A stretch of 48,700 nucleotides of DNA from an uncultured Eubacteriales bacterium (GTDB lineage Bacteria > Bacillota > Clostridia > Oscillospirales > Acutalibacteraceae): positions 1-48,700 of the forward strand of contig CAKUBN010000012.1 of assembly GCA_934643185.1 (NCBI GenBank), in the 5' to 3' direction. The notes beneath the pieces were generated by a model. The model searched no databases. It had not been told where the DNA came from and worked only from the letters and a program-made list of their open reading frames with translations. Shown piece after piece: positions 33,110 to 40,586 of this stretch. Position numbers and translations under genes: made by a program. Numbering within the stretch: position 1 is the stretch's first letter; each line of letters opens with the position of its first letter.

Positions 33110-34585
33110 TTAATGCGTCAGCGCCTGCCGAACGGCCTTCTGCCAGCCGTTGTAGCGCGCCTCGCGTTCGGCATTTTCCATCGCCGGTGTAAAGCACGTG
33201 CGGTGCATGCTCGCGAAGATCGTCTCCGGGTCATATAACCCGCAGGAGAACCCCGCCGCGCACGCCGCGCCAAAGCCCGAAAGCTCCGCCACGTCCGGCA
33301 CCGAAACCGTCACCTGCGCTATGTCGCTCTGGAACTGCATCAGGTACTTGTTCGCGGTTGGGCCGCCGTCTGCGCGCAGCTCGGAAAGCGGTAAGCCCGC
33401 GTCCTGTGCCATGCGCAGCACAAGGTCGGTGATCTGGTACGCAATGCACTCCAGTCCCGCCTTCACAAGCTCCGCGCGCCCCGTCGTGCGCGTGATGCCC
33501 GTCAGCAGCCCCGTCGCCTCGCTGTCCCAGTACGGCGCGCCAAGCCCCGTAAACGCCGGCACAAAGTACGTCTTGTCCATGGGGTTTGCCTGCCGCGCAA
33601 GCTGCTCGCTCTCGCTGTCCGAAGCGATGAGGGAGACGTCCTCCTTCAGCCACGTGATGACCGCGCCCGTGTAATTCAGGTTGCCCTCGAGCACATAGTT
33701 CACCTGCCCATTGAGGCCCCACGCAAGGCTCGTCACAAGCCCGCCGGAGCTGTTCACCGGCTGCGTGCCCGTCTGCATCATCACGCTGGAGCCCGTGCCG
33801 TACGTCGCCTTGATCTCGCCCGGGCGGCGGCAATTCTGCCCGAGCAGCGCGGCGTGACTGTCGCCCAAAACACCGCAGATCGGCACCGGCTTCGAGAACA
33901 GTCCGCCGAGCGTCGTCGTGCCGAACACACTGTCGCTCATGCACACCTCCGGCAGGCAATTTTCCGGCACGCCGAATAATTCGCAAAGCTCTTTATCCCA
34001 TGAGAGCGTGTGGATGTTGAAAAGCTGCGTGCGGCTCGCGTTGGAGTAGTCTGTTTTAAAGCTCTTTTCCTCGCTCAAGCGGAACACAAGGTAGCTGTCG
34101 ATCGTGCCAAGGCACAGCGCGTCGATCTCCGAAAGCGCCTTTGCGTCCGCGCGATTTTGCAGGATCCATGCCATTTTCGCGGCGCAGAAATACGGCGAAA
34201 GCGGAATGCCGGTCTTCATGCGCACCAGTCCCGCGTGCTCGTCAAGCGCGTCGCAAATGTCCTTTGCACGGGCGCACTGCCACACGATGGCACGTCCCAC
34301 GGGCAGCCCCGTCGTTCTGTCCCACGCCGCGACCGTCTCGCGTTGGTTGCTGATGCCGACCGCCGCGATTTCTTCGGTCTGCACGCCGGTCACATCTAAA
34401 AGTTCTTTGGCAGCGGCGAGCAGATTCTCGTAAATTTCATTTAAATCATGCTCCACCCAGCCGTTTTCGTCAATGTACTGCTTGTGCGGGCGGTCTGTGC
34501 GCGCGATTTTTTTGCCGGCCTCGTCAAACAGCATCACCTTCGTGCCCTGCGTGCTCTGGTCGATGGAGAGAATGTATCGCTTCAT
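33110..34585 (-). CDS. FGGY-family carbohydrate kinase
   Basis: This 491-residue kinase phosphorylates a sugar or polyol with ATP. The N-terminal lobe starts MKRYILSIDQSTQGTKVMLFD (phosphate-binding DQST-GTK), then GISNQRETVAAWDR and AIVWQCARAKD. The C-terminal lobe has ATYGTGSSVMM, GLGAPYWD and LRADGGPTANKYLMQFQSD. The first motifs resemble glycerol kinase, but the operon partners (isomerase and split transketolase) argue for a ketose as substrate. Its ATG overlaps the stop of the transketolase C-subunit gene as ATGA, with GGAC as ribosome site. It is the last gene before terminator 33052-33094. Confidence 0.9.
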   Translation of the reverse strand: MKRYILSIDQSTQGTKVMLFDEAGKKIARTDRPHKQYIDENGWVEHDLNEIYENLLAAAKELLDVTGVQTEEIAAVGISNQRETVAAWDRTTGLPVGRAIVWQCARAKDICDALDEHAGLVRMKTGIPLSPYFCAAKMAWILQNRADAKALSEIDALCLGTIDSYLVFRLSEEKSFKTDYSNASRTQLFNIHTLSWDKELCELFGVPENCLPEVCMSDSVFGTTTLGGLFSKPVPICGVLGDSHAALLGQNCRRPGEIKATYGTGSSVMMQTGTQPVNSSGGLVTSLAWGLNGQVNYVLEGNLNYTGAVITWLKEDVSLIASDSESEQLARQANPMDKTYFVPAFTGLGAPYWDSEATGLLTGITRTTGRAELVKAGLECIAYQITDLVLRMAQDAGLPLSELRADGGPTANKYLMQFQSDIAQVTVSVPDVAELSGFGAACAAGFSCGLYDPETIFASMHRTCFTPAMENAEREARYNGWQKAVRQALTH

Positions 34586-35538
34586 GCGTTTTGTCCTTTC
34601 TCCTCGCGGGCGAGCAATTCTTTCGCGCTCTGCGCAATGCCCGCGGCGTTCAGGCCGTAGTAGTCGAACACTTCCTTTGACGTGCCCGTGATGACCGGCG
34701 CGTCCGGCAAGCTGAGGTTTTTCACGAACTTCGGGCAGTTTTCGCCGACGACCTGCGCCACCATGCTGCCGAGCCCGCCAAACGGCGCGTGCTCCTCAAC
34801 GGTCAGCACGGCCTTCGCGTTTTCTGCCGCGCGGATGACCGCAGCGCTGTCGAGCGGCTTCACGCAGTACATGTCGAGCACTGTCGCAGAGATGCCCTGC
34901 GCTTTCAAGATCTCCGCTGCATCGAGCGCCGGGCGCACCATCTCGCCGCACGCGATGATCGCAACATCCGTGCCCTCAGAAAGTACCGTTGCGCGGTCCA
35001 TCTCAAACGGGCAGCTTTCTTCCGTGTAAATATCCTCCACGGGGTTGCGCCCCACGCGCAGATATGCCGGCTTTTCGTCTTTTAACAGCGCCTCAATGAG
35101 CTTCGCCGTCTGGAAGCGGTCGCTCGGCAGGTAGACGCGCATGTTCGGGATGGCGCTCATCGCCGCAATGTCCTGCGCGCTGTGGTGGCTCATGCCCAGC
35201 GCACCGTAGCTCACGCCGCCCGAAATGCCGATAAGCGTCACATTCGTGTTCGAGTACGCACAGTCGATCTTCGCCTGCTCGTAGCTTCTCGTCGAAAGGA
35301 AGCAGGCGGGGGAGGCCGCAAACGCCTTGCGGCCGCAGCTTGCCATGCCGGCGGCCACGCTCACAAGGTCCTGCTCCGCAATGCCCATCTCCACAAACTG
35401 CTCCGGGAAGCGTTCGGCAAACTTCGCAAGGCTTGCGCTGCCGCGGCTGTCGCTGCACAGCACGGTGATGTCCGGGTCGTGCGCAGCGGCTTTCATCAGC
35501 GTGTCACAAATCGCCTGCCGGTTCGGAATTTTATTCAC
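34582..35538 (-). CDS. Transketolase, C-terminal subunit
   Basis: This 318-residue protein is the second half of a split transketolase: the pyrimidine-binding domain (DITVLCSDSRGSASLAKFA, with catalytic Glu in EMGIAEQDLVSVAAGMA) plus the C-terminal domain (LDMYCVKPLD, TVEEHAPFGGLGSMVA). It works with the N-terminal subunit encoded just upstream to move a two-carbon ketol unit using thiamine diphosphate. Start GTG 35538 overlaps the N-subunit stop by 8 nt (GTGAATAA), and GAGGAGG lies within the last codons of that gene. In-frame ATG 35571 is less likely. Its pairing with an isomerase and a kinase suggests a substrate-specific enzyme rather than the housekeeping one. Confidence 0.93.
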   Translation of the reverse strand: MNKIPNRQAICDTLMKAAAHDPDITVLCSDSRGSASLAKFAERFPEQFVEMGIAEQDLVSVAAGMASCGRKAFAASPACFLSTRSYEQAKIDCAYSNTNVTLIGISGGVSYGALGMSHHSAQDIAAMSAIPNMRVYLPSDRFQTAKLIEALLKDEKPAYLRVGRNPVEDIYTEESCPFEMDRATVLSEGTDVAIIACGEMVRPALDAAEILKAQGISATVLDMYCVKPLDSAAVIRAAENAKAVLTVEEHAPFGGLGSMVAQVVGENCPKFVKNLSLPDAPVITGTSKEVFDYYGLNAAGIAQSAKELLAREEKGQNA

Positions 35539-36367
35539 GGCACATCGCCTCCTCTCGTTCGTCAAAGTCATGCATGATGATCTTGTATTCCTCGTCGTTC
35601 GGCAAATGGTGGTGCCAGCTCGCCTTATTTTCCATCAAAACGCTGCCGTAGCCCTTCGTCGTGTTGGAGATGATGACCGTCGGCTGACCCGCATGGTGCT
35701 TCGCCGCCGTGAAAGCCGCGTCAAGCGCCTCAATGTTGTTGCCGTCCACGCTGATGACATTCCAGCCGAACGAAGCCCAGCGCTGCTCCTGACTGTCTAG
35801 CTTCATCACGTCCTCCGTGTTGCCGGAAATTTGCAGTCGGTTGCGGTCTACCACGGCGCAGAGATTATCAAGGTTATAGTTTGCCGCCGCCATCGCTCCT
35901 TCCCAAACGGAACCCTCGGCGAGCTCGCCGTCGCCCATCACGGTGTAAACGCGGTAGCTTTTGCCGCTGCGCTTGCCCGCAAGCGCCATGCCGACGCACA
36001 CCGGCAGTCCGTGGCCCAGCGAGCCGGAGTTCATCTCAATGCCCGGCAGCTTGTTGTTCGGGTGTCCGATATACGGCGAGCCGAATTTCGAGAACCGCGC
36101 TTTCACGTCCTCAAGGTCAAGAAACCCACAGTCCGAAAGCACCGCATACAGCGCTTCCACCGCGTGCCCTTTCGAGAGCACAAAGCGGTCGCGGTTCGGG
36201 TCGGCTGTTGTTTCCGGGGAAATATTCAGGTGGTTTTTATAAAGGACAAGCAGCGCGTTTAAAACGCTCATGTCGCCGCCGATGTGCCCACCGCCGCCCG
36301 CCATGATGATGTCCACCACATGGCGGCGCAGCGCCCAGCTTTTCTTTTCCAGTTCCTGCACGGTCAT
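35531..36367 (-). CDS. Transketolase, N-terminal subunit
   Basis: This 278-residue protein carries the pyrophosphate-binding half of transketolase: GGGGHIGGDMS, DRFVLSKGHA and GSLGHGLPVCVG. The thiamine diphosphate/magnesium motif is GDGELAEGSVWEGA, with the Asn in NYNLDN. It ends at about WHHHLP-N and lacks the pyrimidine domain, which the next gene supplies. ATG 36367 is chosen because GAGGTG ends six bases upstream; an in-frame GTG at 36376 overlaps the isomerase stop. It is coupled on both sides, so all four proteins should be made together. Confidence 0.93.
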   Translation of the reverse strand: MTVQELEKKSWALRRHVVDIIMAGGGGHIGGDMSVLNALLVLYKNHLNISPETTADPNRDRFVLSKGHAVEALYAVLSDCGFLDLEDVKARFSKFGSPYIGHPNNKLPGIEMNSGSLGHGLPVCVGMALAGKRSGKSYRVYTVMGDGELAEGSVWEGAMAAANYNLDNLCAVVDRNRLQISGNTEDVMKLDSQEQRWASFGWNVISVDGNNIEALDAAFTAAKHHAGQPTVIISNTTKGYGSVLMENKASWHHHLPNDEEYKIIMHDFDEREEAMCRE

Positions 36368-36368
36368 T

Positions 36369-37769
36369 TTATTCACCTCGTAAGTATGCCTTTACCTCTT
36401 CTTCAATCGGGTCGTAGAGGTCAGGTTTCACGCCGATATACTTGCACGCTTCGTACAGCACCGGCACAACATCCTTGTGGATGCCCACGCAGTGGTGAAT
36501 GTACGGCCCCTCCACGATCTTCGCTTCCAGCCGCTTGATGTTCTCCACTTCTACCCAGAGATACGTGCCCATGCCTTTCGGCCCGTCAATGCCCTTCGCG
36601 CGGCCAAGCAGCAGGCTGTATTCGCCGTTGTCGCCGTCAAAGCGCAGGAGGGAGACGTCGCCGTGCTTTGCTTCCGCCGTCAGCGCGCCCGGGTAATCGA
36701 ACGCCAACGGATACGTGATGCACGGCTTACAGCCCGCAACGGAAAGCGGCCACGGCCCGCAGTGCTGCAAAAGCTCGCCGTTCGGGTTGTCCGGATGGCG
36801 AATTGTCCAGTCGGCGAAGAAGCCGCGCGTGTCGTCGTTTGCGGCGGCTTCGGCAAGCAGCGCCGTCACCGCACCGTGAATGTCCGTCTCGCACACGATC
36901 GGAATGCCCTTGTCGTTCAGCAGCGCGTTTGCGGCGCATGGCATGATGCCGAGCTCGTCCTGCAGAGCGTTCCAGCACTGGATCGCACCCGCGTTGCAGT
37001 GGTACTTTTTGATGAGGCGTTCCATCGCGACGGCAAGGCCCGCAACATTCGTCAGCTGCTCGTCCGTCACGTTGATCTCCATGTTCTCGCGGCAGTAGGC
37101 GATGGTGTTCTGTACATCGTCGCCGTCTGCGATCGCCTTTTTCACTTCGCTTGTCAGCTCCGGCAGCGGGATAGGCGCCAGCTGAATGTTGAATTTTTCG
37201 AGCAGCTCGCCCTCGTTGCACATCGTGGACCAAAAATCATACGGACGCGGGCCGATCTGCAAAATGCGGATATTGCGGAATGTGCGCACCACGTTACATA
37301 CCGCAAGGAAATCGCGCACGCCGCGCTCAAATACCGGGTCGTTCAGGCGGCAGTTCGTCAGGTACGTAAACGGTACGCCGAAGCGGCGCAGCACCTTGCC
37401 GGTCGCAAACAACCCGCACTGCGTGTCGCGCAAACGTACACCGTTCGGCTCCGGACGCTCGTCAAGCGGGCCCCAAAGCAGCACCGGCACGTTCAGGTCT
37501 TTTGCAAGGCGGGCGCATTCGTATTCCGTGCCGAAATTGCAGTGCGGCAGGAAAAGCCCGTCAATCTTCTCTTTCTTGAATTTCTCCACGATCTTCAAGC
37601 GGTCGTTTTCGTCGTACAGCAGACCTTCCTCGTTGATGTCGTCAATGTCTACAAAGTCCACGCCAAGCTCGCGCAGGCGCTCTGCGGTCAGGCCGCGGTA
37701 TTTAATGGCGTCCGGGGCGGAAAAAATGCTGCGTCTGGTCGGCGCAAAACCGATTTTAATATGGCTCAT
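36369..37769 (-). CDS. L-fucose/L-arabinose isomerase-like protein
   Basis: This 466-residue protein fits the fucose/arabinose isomerase superfamily, which interconverts aldoses and ketoses with a divalent metal. It starts MSHIKIGFAPTRRSIFS; a Rossmann-like half includes IDGLFLPHCNFGTEYECA and LLWGP, and the C-terminal half carries the expected acidic and His ligands (CETDIHGAVTALLAE, late PYIHHCVGIHKDVV). It is too distant from FucI or AraA to name the sugar. ATG 37769 follows AAGGAG. As first gene of the operon with split transketolase and FGGY kinase, it most likely performs the initial aldose-ketose step. It is divergent from a LacI regulator. Confidence 0.85.
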   Translation of the reverse strand: MSHIKIGFAPTRRSIFSAPDAIKYRGLTAERLRELGVDFVDIDDINEEGLLYDENDRLKIVEKFKKEKIDGLFLPHCNFGTEYECARLAKDLNVPVLLWGPLDERPEPNGVRLRDTQCGLFATGKVLRRFGVPFTYLTNCRLNDPVFERGVRDFLAVCNVVRTFRNIRILQIGPRPYDFWSTMCNEGELLEKFNIQLAPIPLPELTSEVKKAIADGDDVQNTIAYCRENMEINVTDEQLTNVAGLAVAMERLIKKYHCNAGAIQCWNALQDELGIMPCAANALLNDKGIPIVCETDIHGAVTALLAEAAANDDTRGFFADWTIRHPDNPNGELLQHCGPWPLSVAGCKPCITYPLAFDYPGALTAEAKHGDVSLLRFDGDNGEYSLLLGRAKGIDGPKGMGTYLWVEVENIKRLEAKIVEGPYIHHCVGIHKDVVPVLYEACKYIGVKPDLYDPIEEEVKAYLRGE

Positions 37770-37824
37770 AGGTTTCTCCTTAAAAGTATGTCTCATGCGG
37801 CTCAGCCGCGTTTTTTCTGCTTTT

Positions 37825-37833
37825 ATTTTAGCA
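37825..37833 (-). promoter_or_regulatory. Extended -10 element for the isomerase operon
   Basis: On the minus strand TGCTAAAAT lies about 60 bp before the isomerase start. The same TATGCTAAAAT string occurs in the GH38 promoter. A -35 box is weak (TTGGCT, 15 bp away). Confidence 0.45.
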
Positions 37834-37949
37834 TAAGCCGCCCAAAGCCAATGATGCCGCCTGCAAATTTACCCCATATTCTGTATGACCTGTGCGAAAT
37901 AAAGCCATGTTTTCGTCATTTTCAGCGAAGAAAAGAAGATGTTTCAAAT

Positions 37950-37974
37950 AATTTACTAAATTATTCAGTAAATT
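37950..37974. promoter_or_regulatory. Palindromic operator in the LacI/isomerase divergent region
   Basis: AATTTACT (37950-37957) and AGTAAATT (37967-37974) form a perfect inverted repeat with a 9-bp spacer. It lies between the divergent promoters, so a regulator bound here could affect both. The adjacent LacI protein is the natural candidate, although the spacer makes it longer than a standard LacI site. Confidence 0.5.
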
Positions 37975-37991
37975 TTCGTATGTTCTTCGTC

Positions 37992-38020
37992 TTGACGAAC
38001 GGATTAAAACCCGCTATGCT
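37992..38020 (+). promoter_or_regulatory. Promoter of the LacI gene
   Basis: TTGACG (37992-37997) and TATGCT (38015-38020) are separated by 17 bp, about 35 bp before the start codon. TATACT at 38026 is an alternative -10. Confidence 0.65.
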
Positions 38021-38052
38021 GTTTCTATACTATTTATATAGGGGAGAAAACC

Positions 38053-39081
38053 ATGGGCAAAGTCACGGCAAAGCAGCTTGCGCAGCGCGCGGGCGTTTCA
38101 GAGGCCACCGTCTCGCTCGTGCTGCGGAATCAACCGGGCATCAGCGAAAAAGAACGGCAGCGCATCCTAAAGCTCGCCGACGAAATGGGCTTATCGCGTC
38201 CGCACAGAAAGTCCCCAAACGGCCTTTTGCAGCTCGTCATCTATAAGCGCCACGGCAAGGTGGTGGGGGATACCCTGTTTTTCGAGCGCCTCACGCAGGG
38301 CGTCACAGAAGAAGCCCGCACGCTCGGCTACGCCCTTTCCGTGCGGTATTTTTACGGCAGTCAGCCCGCCGATGAGCAAATACGCGCCATACAAAGCGAG
38401 CCGTGCGCGGGCATTATCCTGCTCGCCACCGAAATGCACACCGCCGACATGGCCCCGTTTGAAAAATTAAACTGTCCCATCGTTCTGCTCGATAATTACT
38501 TCCCGTCCCTCCACTACGATTCCGTCGTCATCGATAACCTCTACGGCGCGTGGCGCGCAGTGCGCTATCTCATCGACTGCGGCCACACGCGCTTGGGGTA
38601 TCTGCACAGCAGCGTGGAAATTCGCAATTTTCGCGAGCGCCAAAGCGGCTATTTAAGCGCCCTGCATGCCCTGCCCGAGGAGGCTTCCCGCGATGCTGCC
38701 CGCCGCATTGTGCGCCTGACACCGACGGAAGAGGAAGCCCGCGCAGATATGGAAGCCTACCTGCGCCGCGACCCACTATTGCCCACGGCCTTTTTTGCCG
38801 ATAACGACCGCATCGCCGCCGGTGCATGCGAAGCGCTCCTACGTTTCGGCTACCGCATCCCGCAGGACGTCTCCGTCATCGGGTTCGACGATTCCAGCAT
38901 CAGCGCCGCACTCACGCCGCCGCTGACGACCATGCAGGTGCAAAAGCAGCGTCTCGGGGCCTTGGCGGTAGACCGTTTATACACCCGCCTGCAAAAGGAT
39001 GTCCCGGAGACCCTGCGCGAAGCCCTCGTGCCCGAGGTGCTTGTGCGCGAAAGCGTCCTCGACCGCCGCCAAACCCGGTGA
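38053..39081 (+). CDS. LacI-family transcriptional regulator
   Basis: This 342-residue repressor has the helix-turn-helix and hinge at the N-terminus (VTAKQLAQRAGVSEATVSLV, then LRNQPGISEKERQRIL) and a periplasmic-binding-type effector domain (AGIILLATEMHTADMAPFEKL; CPIVLLDNYFPS; VIGFDDSSISAALTPPLTTM). ATG 38053 follows GGGGAG. It is divergent from the isomerase-transketolase-kinase operon and most likely controls it, releasing DNA when a pathway sugar or sugar phosphate binds. The effector is unknown. It ends before the ICMT-like gene, which has its own promoter. Confidence 0.94.
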   Translation: MGKVTAKQLAQRAGVSEATVSLVLRNQPGISEKERQRILKLADEMGLSRPHRKSPNGLLQLVIYKRHGKVVGDTLFFERLTQGVTEEARTLGYALSVRYFYGSQPADEQIRAIQSEPCAGIILLATEMHTADMAPFEKLNCPIVLLDNYFPSLHYDSVVIDNLYGAWRAVRYLIDCGHTRLGYLHSSVEIRNFRERQSGYLSALHALPEEASRDAARRIVRLTPTEEEARADMEAYLRRDPLLPTAFFADNDRIAAGACEALLRFGYRIPQDVSVIGFDDSSISAALTPPLTTMQVQKQRLGALAVDRLYTRLQKDVPETLREALVPEVLVRESVLDRRQTR

Positions 39082-39143
39082 TCTCCGCTATTACATTATA
39101 TAGGGAGTTTTTAAAGAAACGCCTGCTTTTCACATATTGCTCT

Positions 39144-39172
39144 TGACAAGCGAAAAAAGCAGGCGTACAATA
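39144..39172 (+). promoter_or_regulatory. Promoter of the ICMT-like gene
   Basis: TTGACA (39144-39149) and TACAAT (39167-39172) are 17 bp apart, a near-consensus promoter. Confidence 0.8.
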
Positions 39173-39179
39173 AGCTCGA

Positions 39180-39199
39180 AAGTTAGTTTTAACTAACTT
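39180..39199. promoter_or_regulatory. Operator AAGTTAGTT-TT-AACTAACTT at the +1 region
   Basis: A perfect 9-bp inverted repeat covers the predicted transcription start of the ICMT-like gene, a repressor position. Its core GTTAG-N6-CTAAC recurs with identical spacing at 48443-48458, before the Feo-linked gene. The half-site resembles DtxR/IdeR-type boxes (GGTTAG...CTAACC), suggesting metal control. Confidence 0.65.
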
Positions 39200-39228
39200 A
39201 AAAACAAAGTCGTTAGGGGGCAAAAACG

Positions 39229-39726
39229 ATGAAGCAAAAGAAAGAAATATGCAGAACCGAAACGACATTTTGCATCATATCCGCCGCAGTGGTGCTCACA
39301 GCCGTGCTTTTAGACACCGTGCATCTGCTGCCGCGTTTGGCGCTTCCTGCCGTTTACCCGGTGCAGTTCGTCGCAGGACTATTGCTCCTGCTTTTCGCCG
39401 TGCACCTGTATTGCGATGCCGTCATTTACGCGCAGACGCAGCAGCATTGTGCAGATTGCCCGTATTACTGCGGCGGCGTTTATGCACGGTGCCGCAACCC
39501 GCGCTGTGCAGCGGCGCTTTTCTTCGCGGCCGGCGTGTTCCTCATAGATGGCAACGTGTGGCTGGTGGCACTTTTGCCCGTGCTGCGCGTCTTCCTGTCT
39601 GTCCTTATGCACCGCACAGAGCAGAAATTAGAGGTGCACTGCGGCGCAGCGTACCAAACCTATAAGCACCGCGTGAACCGCTGTGTGCCGTTCATGCGCA
39701 AACGGAAAGCTGTGCCGAAAGTCTAA
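39229..39726 (+). CDS. ICMT/phospholipid-methyltransferase-like membrane protein
   Basis: This 165-residue protein has four hydrophobic segments (such as FCIISAAVVLTAVLLDTV, FVAGLLLLLFAVHLY, LFFAAGVFLIDGNVWLVALL). Its C-terminal half has the layout of the isoprenylcysteine methyltransferase/PEMT superfamily: GVYARCRNPRCAAALFF (the Y-x-x-x-R-N-P motif), then EQKLEVHCGAAYQTYKHRVN with RCVPF. These enzymes methylate lipids or small acceptors with S-adenosylmethionine at the membrane. The extra cysteines (CADCPYYCGG) are unusual and might bind metal. ATG 39229 follows AGGGGG. Its promoter carries the GTTAG-N6-CTAAC operator, linking it to the Feo-associated gene at 48567. The substrate is unknown. 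Confidence 0.7.
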   Translation: MKQKKEICRTETTFCIISAAVVLTAVLLDTVHLLPRLALPAVYPVQFVAGLLLLLFAVHLYCDAVIYAQTQQHCADCPYYCGGVYARCRNPRCAAALFFAAGVFLIDGNVWLVALLPVLRVFLSVLMHRTEQKLEVHCGAAYQTYKHRVNRCVPFMRKRKAVPKV

Positions 39727-39868
39727 ATGGAATTATCACGACTTTTTGGAGCAAAACGAGCGAAATGTTGTTTTGTTCCGCGTTAAAATCCCGAAATCAA
39801 CAGCAGTTCATGCTTCCCTCAGTATCTAAAAAACGGCGCGAATGCTGGGTAAATGCGTGTTCGTCAAA

Positions 39869-39934
39869 ACTAACCAAACCTGTTTTTTACAAATTGTCCA
39901 AAATGACATAACTAACTCGGGGACTGTTTTTTAC
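39869..39934 (+). repeat. Imperfect direct repeat in the 39727-40030 gap
   Basis: ACTAAC (39869-39874) followed by CTGTTTTTTAC (39880-39890) recurs as ACTAAC (39911-39916) followed by CTGTTTTTTAC (39924-39934). The units are about 43 bp apart, roughly four helical turns. No gene is seen in 39727-40030. Confidence 0.5.
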
Positions 39935-39970
39935 GAATGAGAGAAAATTGTGTTTTCTGTGTGAAAACTG

Positions 39971-39999
39971 TTGAATTTCGGTAAAAATCATGCTATTTT
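39971..39999 (+). promoter_or_regulatory. Promoter of the small peptide/DUF6110 transcript
   Basis: TTGAAT (39971-39976), a 17-bp spacer ending TGC, and TATTTT (39994-39999). The -10 is weak but has the TGC extension. Confidence 0.4.
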
Positions 40000-40030
40000 T
40001 TTGCCAGAACGAACAAGGTGGTGAAGAAAC

Positions 40031-40111
40031 ATGAAAATGCACAAGCGTTTTGCAAGGCTTACCGTATTGTTCTTCGTGCTGACTCTCATCAGCGGACACA
40101 TGAAAAAGTAA
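40031..40111 (+). CDS. 26-residue single-helix membrane peptide (candidate small gene)
   Basis: AAGGTGG lies upstream of ATG 40031, which opens MKMHKRFARL followed by the hydrophobic TVLFFVLTLISG and the basic tail HMKK, TAA. This positive-helix-positive layout is that of small membrane regulators or of very short signal anchors. It starts about 25 nt after a promoter and 51 nt before the DUF6110 gene, in the same direction. No homologue is recognised. Chance is possible because it is short. Confidence 0.45.
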   Translation: MKMHKRFARLTVLFFVLTLISGHMKK

Positions 40112-40161
40112 TTTTATGAGGCACACACTTTTGTGTGACCCAAAATACAGGAGGTATTTTT

Positions 40162-40464
40162 ATGAATTGGGCAAAAATCGGTCTTTTCGCAGCAGGTGTT
40201 CTGTTTGGTACCGCGGGCATCAAGGTGCTCAGCAGCAAGGACGCTAAGAAGGTCTACACCGAGACCACCGCAGCAGCTCTGCGTGCTAAGGAGTGCGTCA
40301 TGACGACCGTCACGACCATCAAGGAGAACGCAAACGACATCCTGACCGACGCTAAGGAGATCAACGAGCAGCGCGCTGCCGCTGATGCCGCAGAGGTCAT
40401 CGAAGATGCAGCTTGCGAGTGCACAGAAGAAACTGCTTCCACGGAAGAATCCACCGAAGCTTGA
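40162..40464 (+). CDS. DUF6110-family protein
   Basis: This 100-residue protein starts MNWAKIGLFAAGVLFGTAGI, an N-terminal membrane helix, then KVLSSKDAKKVYTETTAAAL and a long amphipathic helix with NANDILTDAKEINEQRAAA. The C-terminal tail is acidic (TEETASTEESTEA) and contains a CEC. It matches what I know of DUF6110, which typically sits directly before heavy-metal P-type ATPases, as here. The function is unknown; a membrane-bound partner or metal donor for the ATPase is a reasonable guess. ATG 40162 follows GGAGG. A hairpin terminator (40496-40524) separates it from the ATPase gene, so the ATPase may be made in smaller amounts. Confidence 0.75.
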   Translation: MNWAKIGLFAAGVLFGTAGIKVLSSKDAKKVYTETTAAALRAKECVMTTVTTIKENANDILTDAKEINEQRAAADAAEVIEDAACECTEETASTEESTEA

Positions 40465-40495
40465 TCGCGGGTCTATTCCCGGGTCCGAATTACCG

Positions 40496-40524
40496 GAGAG
40501 CCGCAAAAGCGGCTCTCTTTTTCG
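40496..40524 (+). terminator. Terminator between DUF6110 and ATPase genes
   Basis: GAGAGCCGC pairs perfectly with GCGGCTCTC around AAAA, followed by TTTTTCG. It probably gives partial read-through into the ATPase gene 60 nt further on, as no other promoter is obvious there. Confidence 0.85.
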
Positions 40525-40586
40525 TTCATTCGCCGCGGTGGGTTCATCGCGGCTTTCCATACAATGCTATATAGAAGGATAAAGTT

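Noticed and set aside
33110..34585. Naming the FGGY kinase glpK
   Set aside because: The N-terminal motifs resemble glycerol kinase, but no glycerol facilitator or dehydrogenase is near and the operon encodes an isomerase and transketolase.
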